Assembly (NCBI GenBank): GCA_022592445.1
Contig: JABYQR010000027.1
Span: 1 to 64,000, forward strand
Length of the DNA stretch: 64,000 nucleotides
DNA from: Cytidiella melzeri
Taxonomy: Eukaryota; Basidiomycota; Agaricomycetes; Polyporales; Irpicaceae
Direction: 5' to 3'
The notes below the pieces were generated by a model. It saw nothing but the letters and a program-made list of their open reading frames with translations, did not search any database and was not told the DNA's origin. Both the position numbers and the translations under genes were made by a program. How positions within the stretch are numbered: the stretch's first letter is position 1; the number at the start of each line of letters is the position of its first letter. This document shows positions 42,893-55,100 of this stretch, one piece after another.

Positions 42893-43758
42893 ATGGGGCT
42901 ACTCACCATAATTCGCAAGAACAGACAAAAGGAGAAGGAAATGCGGATCCTGTTCCTGTATGTGGATATGAAGGCTGACCTATAGACGCAAGGCATTGAG
43001 CATGATCTTAGCGGTCTTGACAACGCCGGAAAGACCACCATTCTCAAGAAATTGAACGGTGAGGACATAAGCGGGATCAGCCCTACTCTCGGATTCAACA
43101 TCAAAACCTTTGTGCACGGCAGGTAGATCGCGGTCTGCTCTCAAACACAAGAATACTGAATATGATTGCACAGGTATACCTTGAATGTTTGTAGGTCGCA
43201 AGTGGAATCAGGCGAGCAAGATCACTGCTCACCCCTAGTTAGGGGATGTCGGTGGCCAGAGGACACTTCGACCATACTGGCGTAACTATTTTGAGCAGAC
43301 CGACGCGATTGTATGGGTAGTAGACTCAGGTGATCGTATGCGTATGGGGGATTGCAAAGACGAGCTGCATAGCCTTCTGCTGGAAGATGTGAGTTGTGCT
43401 CATCCGAAGGTTTTATATGCTGACCACAGCTCTATAGCGGCTTGCTGGTGCATCGCTTTTGATTTTCGCCAACAAACAAGATATTCCTGGTACAATGTCT
43501 GGCTCAGAAATACGTGACGTGAGTATCATATTCCGTGGACTGACCAGAATCTTACGCATCCATTCGCAGGCTCTCGACTTGTCCTCCATCAAGTCCCACC
43601 AGTGGCGGATTCTTTCCTGCAGCGCGATGACCGGCCATAACTTGGTCGAAGGGCTAGACTGGATTGTCGAGGATGTTGCAGGTAGAATATACTACTCTAC
43701 AACGAATTCTGTGGATGCAGCGCCATCCGCGAAAGCCACAGTAATGGGAAACCCTTGA
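42893..43758 (+). CDS. ADP-ribosylation factor-like GTPase ARL2
   Basis: Arl2 (Alp41/Cin4) controls tubulin folding cofactor D and microtubule assembly. ATG 42893 gives [20 protein letters not shown], including the N-terminal glycine. After a 54-bp intron the P-loop GLDNAGKT is completed, followed by [12 protein letters not shown] (switch I), [19 protein letters not shown] (switch II), ANKQDIPG (guanine recognition) and SCSAMTG. A 17-nt exon (43174-43190) encodes YTLNV. The C-terminus IYYSTTNSV...VMGNP ends at TGA 43756-43758. Every GTPase motif is present. Confidence 0.95.
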
Positions 43759-44497
43759 GCGGTTTCCATTCCCTCAGGCTGCCAATCCGTCCCTTTGCAG
43801 TGAACTGTTGTCAGTCGTTTCTTTTTGAGAACTTAGAGAATACTTCATTGATAACCGTTGACTTGGGAATGTTCCCATGCCTGCCACGCCACGCAGATTG
43901 TGAGTGCCTTACCTTTGGCTCTCCTGCCCGAGTCACCGCCGAGTTTCGTGACCACAGGGAATCGGACTTGAATGTCCATGGACGTGTAAGCTGCGATCCC
44001 TTTAGTTGTCAGGTTAACCTCTACGCTCACAAGTCGACGGAAATATAGGGCTATGGCAATGCGTGGGCGCATTGCCTCGCAGCGACGCACTTGGAATTCG
44101 AACGGAATAAATTGGTCCCAGGGGAACGCAAGCATTAGAGTTAAGCATCCGCAAGCCATTTTTACCCTGGGAATGCACTGAGCTTCTCAATATCATTTAC
44201 TCAAGGCGAGGCACTTCTACTCCCGGTGGCAGTTCCGAAAACTAACGCAGAGGCACATCGCATGCGACTCGAAGAAGTTTCGCGGGAGAAAGCTGGTAAT
44301 CATCTCCGTCTCTATACACCCCTGAGGATCTTGACTACTTCGGAACCCTCGACTAAAGCGATATCTCCTGCCGACCCAGGATAGTATGTAGGACGGGATA
44401 CAATCACAGGACAGTGGGTCACATACAACGAACGAACGGACTACAACTAAACAGAATAGGGGTTGAAAGGGAAGGAAATTACGACGATGTCGAAACG
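43759..44497. other. Convergent intergenic region
   Basis: It holds the 3' ends of ARL2 and of the methyltransferase gene. Open frames here are not homologous to anything I recognise and have no consistent structure; I see no gene. Confidence 0.55.
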
Positions 44498-46421
44498 TCA
44501 TTCTGGATTAGGCTGTAGGTCAGCATAGCGGTCAACAGAGCAAGAATGTTTCGGACGCACTGCGCGGATAAACGTCAACATATGGCAGGTGATGTATCCC
44601 TGCACGAATCCCTCGCCAGCGTACGCAAAGAAATATTCCCACTTGCGTTTAAATATAGCGTACTCCACGGGGTCGGCAAGTGATGGGTAAGACTTCACAA
44701 TTACCTCCTGCTTAAGGTTTTCTTTGAGGCGACGGTCCCATGTGCGGAGTGTCCGAGGATAGTCTACAAGTGATTGGCGGGTCACAGGACAGAAGCCATG
44801 AACAGAAAATCCCACTCACGAGCTGCGTGATTCTCAACGCCTTCTAATGTAAAGCGGCTTTGGCCTCCTGTGTGAGCTGCGGTGATAAGAGCAGTCGCCG
44901 AAGGTAAACACGAATTTGGCCACATATATTTTCTCATGAAATCTTGTGCTCTGAGGGGCTGTGAGGAGCTGAGAAGACACAGGAACATCTGCCACGTACT
45001 GATTACCGGTGTATCTGGACTCGGGGAAAGTCGAAGAAGTCACCACCACGGTAGCATTACGTGGTTTCAATGCATAGTCGACTAGCGCGAAGTAATCTTT
45101 GTAATGCTATAGATTTGGGGAGCATCAGTATATGCTATGTTGGCCGAGCGAAGATACTTACCCGGGATCCGACGTGTTCCAGCATTTCGATGCTCACAAA
45201 TGCGTCAAAAGCATTCTTGAACTCTACGGGGATATCGCGATAATCTAATAAGTGAATGCGGACTTTCCCTTCTAACCCTGCCGCTGTAATCCTTTCTTCA
45301 GCAAGCTTCTTTTGCTCTACTGACAGAGTAAGACTATCAACCTCGCAGCCAAAGGTGCGAGCAGCCTGGTATTGTGGTTGATCAGCGGATCGTCTCCGTG
45401 AGAACGAGCGGATTTACCTCAATCGCCAGTCCACCCCACCCGGAGCCGAACTCCAGAATTCGATGGCCAGGTCGAACTCGAGCCTTCTTGAGAACATGAT
45501 GAATTTTTCGACGTTGTGCGGATTCTAGGTCGCCAGGACGCGGTCCTGAACGGAGGTCTCCGTCGACTCCTCCTTCGTCAGCGCTCCAAAGAGCGCAGGA
45601 GTACATCATCTCATCACTAAGGAATGACTAGAAGTGAGATGGTGAATCAGTCCATAACATGCACACCTGACGTGATAACATACCTGAAACAAGTCGTTGG
45701 ACTGATCGTAACTAGCAATGGCATTTAGACGGGCTTGGTACTTCGTTTGTCCGAACATCACATTCGACAACGACGAGACGTAAGACAGCATGCGGGCAGC
45801 ATATGATGAAAGCTCGGAGAACGAGTCTTGATTCTCTATCCAGAGCTGTCCGTGACCAGATGAGCTTCTTCGATATTTTTAAATACTAGAATGCACTTAC
45901 ACGCATCACTCCTGTAAGATTATCGATTTCAATTTCGCCCAACATGTAAGCCTCGCCGACTGTGGTAGTCAAATCAGATGTCAGTGCATTAATCGCTCAA
46001 AAGAGCAAAACACGTAGCACATACAGCCCAAATCCCCACTTCTATATGTCAAAACCACTGCTTCAGATAGACCGTAGTATGAACACTTTATCAATGCTTA
46101 CAGGAGCACTCTTTGCCAGAAATTCTGGTCAAGGACACGAACGTGAATAGAGTTCACAGCGAGCTTATCGCCGAAAGTGGACTTGGTATCATCTTCTTCG
46201 ATCTGTAGATATCCGACGTTCACTGCGCTCCCTAGGAACGAGCATATAGACGAGCGAGCTACATTGAAAGTGCAGTCAGCATGTAGCCTCCTCCTGCACA
46301 CAACGAAGTAGACCTTACCGAACGACGCAAGCCATGACCGACGAGTTTGAACAGACAATGTCACAGATGACTGGACCGATGGCAGTTTATATTCGCCTTC
46401 AAAAGAGTATTTTAGGCTCAT
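44498..46421 (-). CDS. Cyclopropane-fatty-acyl-phospholipid synthase-like methyltransferase
   Basis: This SAM-dependent enzyme would add a methylene bridge to unsaturated acyl chains of phospholipids. It starts at ATG 46419-46421 (MSLKYSFEGEYKLP). The N-terminal CFAS domain shows FWQRVLL followed by a GEAYMLGE-type motif. The linker is YDQSNDLFQ..SFL-type, then MMYSCALWSADEGG (active-site region), and the SAM-binding loop ILEFGSGWGGLAIE. Later motifs are LTLSVEQKKLAEERI, FDAFVSIEMLEHVG (catalytic Glu), FMRKYMWPNSCLPS, and RKWEYFFAYAGEGFVQGYI. The stop is TAG-type at 44498. About nine introns are present; the exact first exon is less sure because weakly conserved sequence precedes it. Confidence 0.88.
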
Positions 46422-49122
46422 GGTGGAGAGTCGAGTTTGCGCTGCGGGGTTGTTCAGGAGAGTGCCAGTGAGGTTGGACTGATCAGTGTACCTCCAGCCG
46501 TTTAAGTATCCTTCCCATTCCCCTGTGAGAAATTTCCCCTGGGTGCCGGTTTGAAGAGAAAAAAGTAAAGTTCATCGCGGCTGAAAGTCACCTCATCTGC
46601 TGATACGAGTGTAACGTCTCGGTTTGGAGCGTGTGCAGATGTCTTCAAACGGCCGGAAATATACACTCTGCAACTGGTTTGCTTACAAAAAAAGAAGATT
46701 TCAATGATTGTGGCACCCAGTAGTCATGAATCGAGGGTGAGGTCGTCGTGTTCCCATTCAAACCACATCAACGACTGCAATGTGATCCTGGTCGGGAGCA
46801 TGAGATTCCGTATGGTTTCAGAGAAGTCCCGGTGTGAGAAATCTTCCAGCTTCGACCCTAGAGTTTGAATGCGCATCTCGCAGTCGTGGTCGGCCGACAA
46901 GTAATTAGACCTGGTTGCAACCTGGCCATCAGTTCTTGTAGTAGTAGAGAAGTCCAAATTTGGCTCAACACCGGGCCACGTCGGGACGGAGGCCACGTGT
47001 ATGAGAACTGGGAGAGAAGCGCTTTGTGGCGGCAGCGAGTTTATACTTCAACCAGTACGTCCACAGCTAGCTCATGATAAGGGGTGCGGTTGGTAGCAAC
47101 CACAGGTGACAAAGCCAGTATGTAGAACACTGTAGTGGGTGTTCATATTTCTCTCAACTTCCGCTGATGATTATGTCTAGGCGTCATCTTGAACTTGAAC
47201 ATGCCAGTCAGACTGTAGTCTTGGAGAGATTCCGTGAACATGTCCCGCGTCGTCGCGTCGGAGTAATTAATGGTGCGCGGGAATCTCTCATCAAATCTGG
47301 GCTATCATTGTACGGTACGGATTCATCTTTTCCTGCGAGGTTCCTAAGCCTGACCAATTCTTCCGTTGTACCCGTCTTCGAACATGGTATTGCCGTCTTC
47401 TGGTTCTCACTTCCTCACCTTCTAGTGCCTACTGTGGAAACGAACACGACCTGAGCCGTACCGGCTGGAAAACTTCACAACTGCACAACGGCCTAGGTTG
47501 CAACATCCAAGTGTTTTTTTCTGCGACCAACCGCTGGATAAGGTTACACCATTCATCTTCCTATGCTTTGCTTAGCCATCAAGCGCATACGTCTAGGATA
47601 CAGCGGTCTCTCAGGCACTACCGAGGTTTGGCTTTCCAACGTCTATGTTTGAGATGCTGCAAGCTTTTCGGCCGGAGGAAATTGAGAAGGACTGTCCAAT
47701 TACCGCGTTTCCGTTTCTCCCATCATGAACGCTCTCGGCGGTCGCAGGCTAGGGACGGCAAGCCTTATCAACTTTGCCAAACATCGCCACCAACGGCTCG
47801 CGATTACCAGGAGAAGACAACAGGACCCCGTTAGTACCTCTTAACTGGGAATCGCATGGACAAACACCTCGACATCGAACGTACCGCTGGAACCGGCTTC
47901 TATAGGTGTGCCTTGCACCACGGTTTATGACATAAGTCATTACTTTCTACTGCGGGTGTTGTTCAGAACCCGCTAGGGATTTCAGTGCCTCCATATGACA
48001 GTAGCTGCACCAAAAGCGCCGAAGCCGCGTGGTCGAGAAACTGCGTGTTATACACACGACATCAGGCACCGAGACCGCCAATTCACCCACTGTGGTGGGT
48101 ATTGACTTAGGTACGTGAATGTTTACTCTGTCCGTTAAGCTTTTTGACTTTTACCACTACGTCAATGACGCTACTATAAGCTTTCAGTGTGGTCTTGGAC
48201 TGGTTCAACAAGGTTTCTAGGATAGCAGTCGATTTTCGCGGTGAACTCGACGGTCACCTCACGAAGTTTTCGTGAATGCCGAAGTGAAGAATTGCACGTC
48301 AGATGACGATAGCGTGGGCACTATCTGCCGGAAACCATAGCTGCGGTTACTTAGCCGTTCCATCCTGCTCCATGGTCGAGATGGCTACTGAGATGTTCTC
48401 GCTTCGCACACTTTCAATTGCTACCGCTGCCGTCCATTCTGCTAGTCGACAGCCAAATATAGAACTTCGACCACCTTCGTGATCTCGAAGTGAACAAATT
48501 GCGTAGGAGAGAAGCATGGGAAACATGCAAATGTCTGCGGGAAACGGGTGCGCCTTCGTAGGTTGACTATGCAGGGGTTGCCGAGCTATTCGGCCGCAGT
48601 CGAAGTGTGTAACAGTTCGGAAAGAACCTCACATAACGTTTTTTGTCCTCGTGTAGGGTTCGCATTACAAGTCCGGGTTCTGGCAATGCACCAAGGTCCC
48701 TTGAACGTAAGCTAAAGGAACAGGGTGGCTTCTTACAGGTCGACATCGGAGTTGTTGCCAATATGGCCCGAACCCGTAAGTGATCTCACAGTTGGGTACA
48801 GTTTCACTATAGATGTTGTCTGTCTGCAAGATCAGCCTGCGTCGTGTCTGTGAACCGCCGGCGGCAGTGCTGTACTGGCTCGAGCTTCCTACCTTTCGAC
48901 ACTCCGAGCGGTCATGCGAGTACAATAGTCGGCAGTTCACTTCGACTTTCCAAGAGCTGGTAGAATTGTCATCGGCTGTATGGGCCGGGTCGACCAGCGT
49001 GGCGGCAGCAAGAAAAAGGACACGGTGACACGAATGCTTCGCAGGCGCAATGTCTGTCCACTAGCAAGGCTCGGAACCCGGCTAGAATCAGCTCATCCCC
49101 GACGATAACCCTTTGCTCGGGT
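46422..49122. other. Gene-poor 2.7-kb region
   Basis: No conserved coding homology could be found on either strand. Open frames are short, mostly start with non-ATG codons and show no domain. A fragment reading PTVVGIDLG followed by a splice donor (48086-48111) recalls an Hsp70 start but is not continued. The region could hold degraded genes, a lineage-specific gene with many introns, or a non-coding RNA. Confidence 0.5.
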
Positions 49123-51000
49123 CTACAGATCTCGAATCAGACGTTCAGCTAGCATATTGTTCTTGTGCCAAATCGCTTGCTTATACTCGTTGACTTCCTC
49201 CCTATGGCGGATCCATCCGACCTCCAACATGCTCTGCACGGCCGTCTCTAATCCAAGAACGCTGGACATATTCCTGCCTGTCCCAGTTGGGTCGGATTGG
49301 AGGTAAAATGAAGCGTCGCCTGTGCGCAAGGCCTTCAATGCCGAGACTTCGCTCATCGCGGAGGGACGGGTTACGACGACCCGATCGTCATCGATGTAGC
49401 CGTACGCTTTCCGCATGAGCCCTGTAGCCAAGATGGGAACCTAGTATAACATTTCGGCCGAGTGAGTAAGATATCTATGGCGTCAATGACCGCACTCACG
49501 TTGAGTTCGACAGCAAGCGCAACCGTTGAGCTAGCCATCTCCCGATAGTCTGTTAAATGTAAGCCGTCAGATTTATATTACTGTCGTATGAGACTAAGAC
49601 CGAGGGAATAGACGCACATATGAATGATGAAAAGGCCGGCACAACGATGTCACAACCAGCGATGAGTCGATAGAAATCTTCATAGTCGAGGTCATGGTGT
49701 ATTGTCACCATATACGCCAATTCTTCCGGAATCTCAATGTAACCTGACCCGACGAGATACAGCTCAAACGGGGGAACTGATGCTCGATGATTTGGAACGA
49801 ATGATTTTCGTGTACCAAGAGCGTGATAACCCCAACTAGGTGCGTCGTCTTAGAGTGATCCAATCATTTTCAATTTATAATAACGGCCAGATAGGGAGAA
49901 AAATTGCTTACCATGCAACGACGCGATGAGTTCAGTGAAGATATTTGCGTAATCTCTCCTGTTTTGATCAAAGGAACCTTGAATCACAGCCTTCGACAGT
50001 GTGCGGGTGTAGCTCTTTTCCGGAAGATCAGGTAGGTCCAAGACTGGGTAGTGGGAATCGATCGGAATACTCGCATAGCCGCTGCTAAAAATATGCAGGT
50101 CCTTGCTCTCTGCGAACTCGTCAAACCTATTTTTGAACGTGGCGCCGACGCTTCGCGGACGATAGCCGATGAGACTTCGATTTAACATGGAGAGATTTGA
50201 CTCACTGGTCACCGAGAGTAACCAATCTAAGAGCGCCTCGTCTCGACCATTCTGGTATGTGGGCTTGCCACCGAAGGTCCTCTGTGTTATGAATCATGCA
50301 AACAACACTGAATTTTTGGTCTTCCGGTCGCTCATCCCAGATCACGAGTAGCTCGTGATGTAGAGCGGGAATGCTAGGGACAACTCTCAAGTTAGTAATG
50401 CCACCACGTTTCAAGCAACAGTGGAACTTACTCTATCTCACAGGTTCCCAGAATCAGTAGGTCTATCGCAACCCCGTCCGTTTGTCTCATACTGGGGAGC
50501 AGCTGATCCGCGCTGGACTTCTCGCTTTGGTACATGTTCAGCTTCCGAACGACGTCCTCGAAGCCGTAGTGAAATTTGTCAGCGAACACTCGTAGGCCGA
50601 CGCCGGGCGTCTGGGAGCGGACACGGTCGAGGGTCCAAGCCAAGGCCATGTATACGTCGAAATGGTACCCAAAGACTGAGGAGATGGCTATGTTGTGCCT
50701 CTTTACCGATCCAAGAGCATGGATATCTGTTTTGGTGAGGGATGGAGAGATAGGAAGGGGTGAGGAGGTCGGCGAACCATGGCATTCCCACTCTCCAGCA
50801 GTGGGTATCTGGATACTAGGACCTTCTTGATAGGAGAATGTGGACCAGTGAGTCCTTTGAATGTATGAGATGGACGAGAGCAATATGACGCTAAGCAGTA
50901 CACAGCAGTACGCTGATGATCTCTTAGAAAGCTGTGGCATCTCAGCATGGGAGGAGGGAGCGACTCGTATCGCTGGGCCCCCAGCATTATGCGGTGACAT
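49123..51000 (-). CDS. Membrane-anchored glycosyltransferase-like protein
   Basis: A probable type II membrane protein of a basidiomycete family resembling GT-B glycosyltransferases. ATG 50998-51000 (MSPHNAGGPAIRV) precedes a single helix (AYCCVLLSVILLSSISYIQ). An extracytosolic stem rich in Ser/Pro follows, then YMALAWTLDRVRSQTPGVGLRVFA, KFHYGFEDVVRKLNMYQ and DLLILGTCEIE. After introns come IHNTEDLRWQAHIPEW, FSSGYASIPIDSHYPVLDLPDLP, SKAVIQGSFDQNRRDY and AYGYIDDDRVVVTRPSAMSEVSALKALR, repeating the order seen in fungal homologues. The stop is TAG 49123-49125. Donor sugar and acceptor cannot be deduced. Assignment rests on remembered fungal homologues labelled glycosyltransferase family 1. Confidence 0.65.
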
Positions 51001-52142
51001 GATGCATGTAAACGTACATTTGTACTGGCGTGATTGTAGGAGTGTCACATTGGCCAGCACTCTGAAAAATCAAGGAAACTTGCCACAGACTGTACCTGCA
51101 ACGCAATGCCAATGTATTGACCGTGTTTTGCTGAACGCCTTGTTGTCTCGCGCGATCGACTACGCCCCGACGTCGACCGGCCGCTCATGGTAAAAGCTGC
51201 ATTGCATGCGCGAAGCAGAACCTTGTTTGGCATCGTGCGGTCGTTCTGTCAGGCCTATTGATGCACTGTGGGGATTCCAAGGGAGGTTTGGAGGAAATCC
51301 AGTGTCCTCTGCTGATACGCCCAGCGCGTCCTGTCTCATTAGCTATAGATGAGCACCACCTCGCATCTCGTGGCGCCGCCACGAACAATTCACGACCAAG
51401 TCGATTATGCTTCCGCACCGACGTTACCGTGACCCACAGAGGTCATGCACGAAGAGGGTTACTTATAGTCGAGAGTTAGGAGATGGCCACTGGCTATTAT
51501 TGACTGATCAGACTCTTGGAGTCACCGTTCAGACGATTCTGTATTGATTCGTGAACCAGCAGCCTACCAGTAGTAGTAGAAACTTGAGTTATAGCTGTGT
51601 AAGTTATGTTGATTGCAACCGAAACTCACTGTGAAGTCCAAATCCCGATATCAGGCGTTCCGCGCTCCTTTTTCAGTATCAAGAGCCCCTTGAGAATGCG
51701 ATTGTTGGAATATAATGTTGCAAGTGACATGGCTCAATGAGCTGCATGGAGCTTGGCAGTTGTCTATTGCTAGAACAATCATGTTTCCATCCGTGCACTG
51801 GCCATTTGAGGTAAGATATGCCAGGAATCCCATCTGCGATAAAAAGAAAGGATAAATGAGGATCCTCAGTCAAGAGTCGAGGCTACAGCAGCGAGACAAC
51901 AGTAGCTGACAATCTAAAGTCGTGGACATGGAGGTGCGAATGCAAGCCTAGGTCTATAGCAAATTTAGATGTGGTAGGCACGAGCGTCTATGAGCGTTGT
52001 CGCCGGCCAAATTGGGTCTGCTACTCGTGCTCGCCACCATTGCCCACCACATTTCTTAACGCGAGCTTGGACTGGACTAAGGGCCTCAAGCACTCTTTGG
52101 GTCGGACATACAGTACACGTATCCTGACGGGATCCCTCGGTG
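51001..52142. other. Divergent spacer between the glycosyltransferase-like gene and kinesin
   Basis: This is 1.1 kb with no recognisable coding homology; it should contain the promoters of both flanking, divergently read genes. Short open frames on both strands lack domains. Confidence 0.5.
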
Positions 52143-55100
52143 ATGGCTGAACATGGAGATGGGAACATTAAAGTGGTGGTTCGATGTCGACCGCTGAATT
52201 CGCGCGGTATGTTCAATATGTCCATTTGGGTTTCTTGCAGCTATGTAGACTGATTGTTCTTGCTACCCACTATGCGCGTAAAAAGAAATCGCTCGTGGCG
52301 CGAAATGCCTCGTTCGCATGGAGGGGAACCAAACGATCCTGGACCCTCCAGAAGCAGGTTCTCAAGGAGCACAGGCGGCGTCAGGACGTACAACTGAGAA
52401 GAAGACCATGAACTTTGCCTTTGACAAGAGTTACTGGTCTGCTGGTCCTAGAGATGAACCAAACTACTGCTCTCAACAAACACTGTATGATGATTTAGGA
52501 AAGGAGTTGTTGGATCACGGGTTTGCAGGTTTTAACGCGTGCATCGTAGCTTGTGAGTTCTGCCCTATTGGTCCCTGCTATATCATGCGCTGATGATGGT
52601 GGCAGACGGACAGACAGGTATGATCAATGTGTAATTTAGCTATATTATGGCTCTGAACTTCGAGGCGTTAGGTTCTGGGAAGTCATATAGGTGAGGTGTA
52701 TGTATGCATGACAAAGACATATGCTGACATAGACATTTCCAGTATGATGGGATGTACGTTGCTCTGCACGGCGACAACCGCACTGTCTCTCACAATGACG
52801 TTGCAACGTAGATGGCGCGGACAAAGGAATCATACCGTTAACATGCTCCGAGTTATTTACGCGAGTCGCCGAGAAGAAGGCAGCGGACCCTAATATCAAC
52901 TTTACTGTCGAAGTATCATACATCGAAGTGCGGTCTCTCGTTCATTCTCTCTTTATCGCTGGATTAAATTGGTCACTAGATCTACAACGAGAAAGTACGG
53001 GATTTACTCAACCCCAAGAACACCGGAAACCTGCGAGTTCGAGAGCATCCAAGTCTTGGACCATATGTCGAGGACCTTTCGAAACTGGTCGTCAACAACT
53101 ACGACGAAATGATGACACTCATGGACGAAGGTAACAAGGCGCGAACGGTAGCCGCCACGAACATGAATGAAACGTAAGTTATCTTGAAGCTTCACAAACT
53201 TTTGTGTTGGTTGCAACTGAATGAAATAGCTCGTCTCGCTCACATGCTGTATTCACGCTACTTCTAACCGCAAAACGGCATGATGTAGATACAAACCTGG
53301 ACACTGAGAAGGTGTCCCGTATCAAGTAAGTTCAGTACACTAGGGCTGGCTGAACAGCGCTCACGTCAAGGATAGCTTGGTCGACTTGGCGGGTTCTGAG
53401 CGAGCCAATTCCACAGGAGCAACTGGCCAGCGTCTCAAGGAAGGTGCAAACATCAACAAGTCGCTCACAACTTTGGGAAAGGTCATCGCGTCGCTGGCTG
53501 TGGCCAGTCAGGCAGAGGGAAAGAAGGGGAAGAAGGGCAAAGCTGACGAATTCGTCCCCTACCGAGACTCTGTCTTGACCTGGCTTCTCAAGGATAGTTT
53601 GGGAGGAAACTCGAAAACGGCCATGATTGCTGCTATTTCACCCGCCGATGTGCAATACGAGGAGACGTTGAGTACCCTGCGTTATGCCGATCAAGCAAAG
53701 AAGATCAAGAACAAGGCCGTTATCAACGAGGATCCGAATGCTAAACTTGTTCGAGAGCTGAAGGAGGAGCTTGAGATGCTTCGAGGTACTTTCACACGTC
53801 TACGGTGGTGGAATGTATTCTGATATTTCTGAAAGCTCGAGTCACTGGTAGTAGTAGTGAAGCCACTTACGACCCAAAGATCCCTGCGGCGCAACAGAAG
53901 GTTACGTACCAGGCAAAGGACGGTACGTTGAAGACCGTTACGAAGGCCGAACTTCAAGAACAGTTGGAAACGAGCGAGAAGCTCATGCAGAGTCTGAACG
54001 AAACCTGGGAAGACAAGATGCTCCGCACACAAGAAGTCCAGAAAGAACGCGAGAAAGCTTTGGAGGAGTTGGGTATCACCGTCGAAAGAGGTGATGTCGG
54101 CGTGCATACACCGAAGAGAGTGAGTTATAGCCCTCGCTACTTGTGAACGTTACCTAATCGCTGACTAGATGCCACATCTGGTGAACTTGGTATGTTATGA
54201 CCGCCTCACGTATTGATCGGCTGATATTGATAAGGCATCCTATCCTTTAGAACGAGGGTGAGTTTGTTCTCGCATTTTCAGGTGTTAATCCAGTCAACGT
54301 CTTCTATCAGATCCTCTTATGAGCGAATGTCTGATATATCAGCTCAAGTATGGACAAACTATGGTATGAGCTTGGCAGTCAGTAGTTGTTTTCGCTTAAC
54401 GCTTATGTGCGTAATAGATCGGGCGTCTTGACAGTGAAAAGCCGGCAGCTATCCGACTTAGCGGGGAAAGCATCAAGGAGGAGCACTGTTATTTTGACAA
54501 CAACGATGGCAAGGTGACGCTGCATGCCATGCCAGATGCGGTCACGGTACGTAGAACGGCTCACTCTTGCTCTCGTACTGATGGATACCACAGTTCTTGA
54601 ACGGCCGACAAATCGTTGCTGGTCAAGTAAGTCTTCTCCAGCCTCTTTGAGTTCAGTTTCATTTATCAAAATATACAAGACGTACAAACTACGATCTGGC
54701 TTCCGCATAATCATGGGTAAGGCCAATTTTTGCCAGAAATCGATCTTGCCCCTAATTCCTGTAACAAGGCGAACACCACGTGTTCCGGTTCAACAATCCA
54801 GAAGAAGTGCGGAAACAACGGGACCGCGCCATAGCCAAATCAAGTCTTAGCATCAGCATGTCTGCCGCAGAAATGCAGAATGAAGAGAATGGCCAGACGC
54901 GTCCAGGATCACCCACTTCATCTGAGGTCGACACGGGAGATATGGATTGGAATTTTGCCAAACGCGAGGCTGCTTTCGCTCGCCTTGGGCTAGATCCCGC
55001 TTTGGACAACCTCCCAGACGAGGAGCTCAACAAGCTATACGAGAAGATCACCCGTGTCAAGGCCTTACGAAGTATTGGGCCTCGGCCTGAAAGCAGTCTC

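Noticed and set aside
46724..46996. 90-codon open frame on the minus strand
   Set aside because: It begins at GTG, has no ATG near its start and no homology that I recognise.
48086..48111. Hsp70-like start (PTVVGIDLG) followed by a splice donor
   Set aside because: No downstream exon continues the Hsp70 sequence in any frame, so it may be coincidence.
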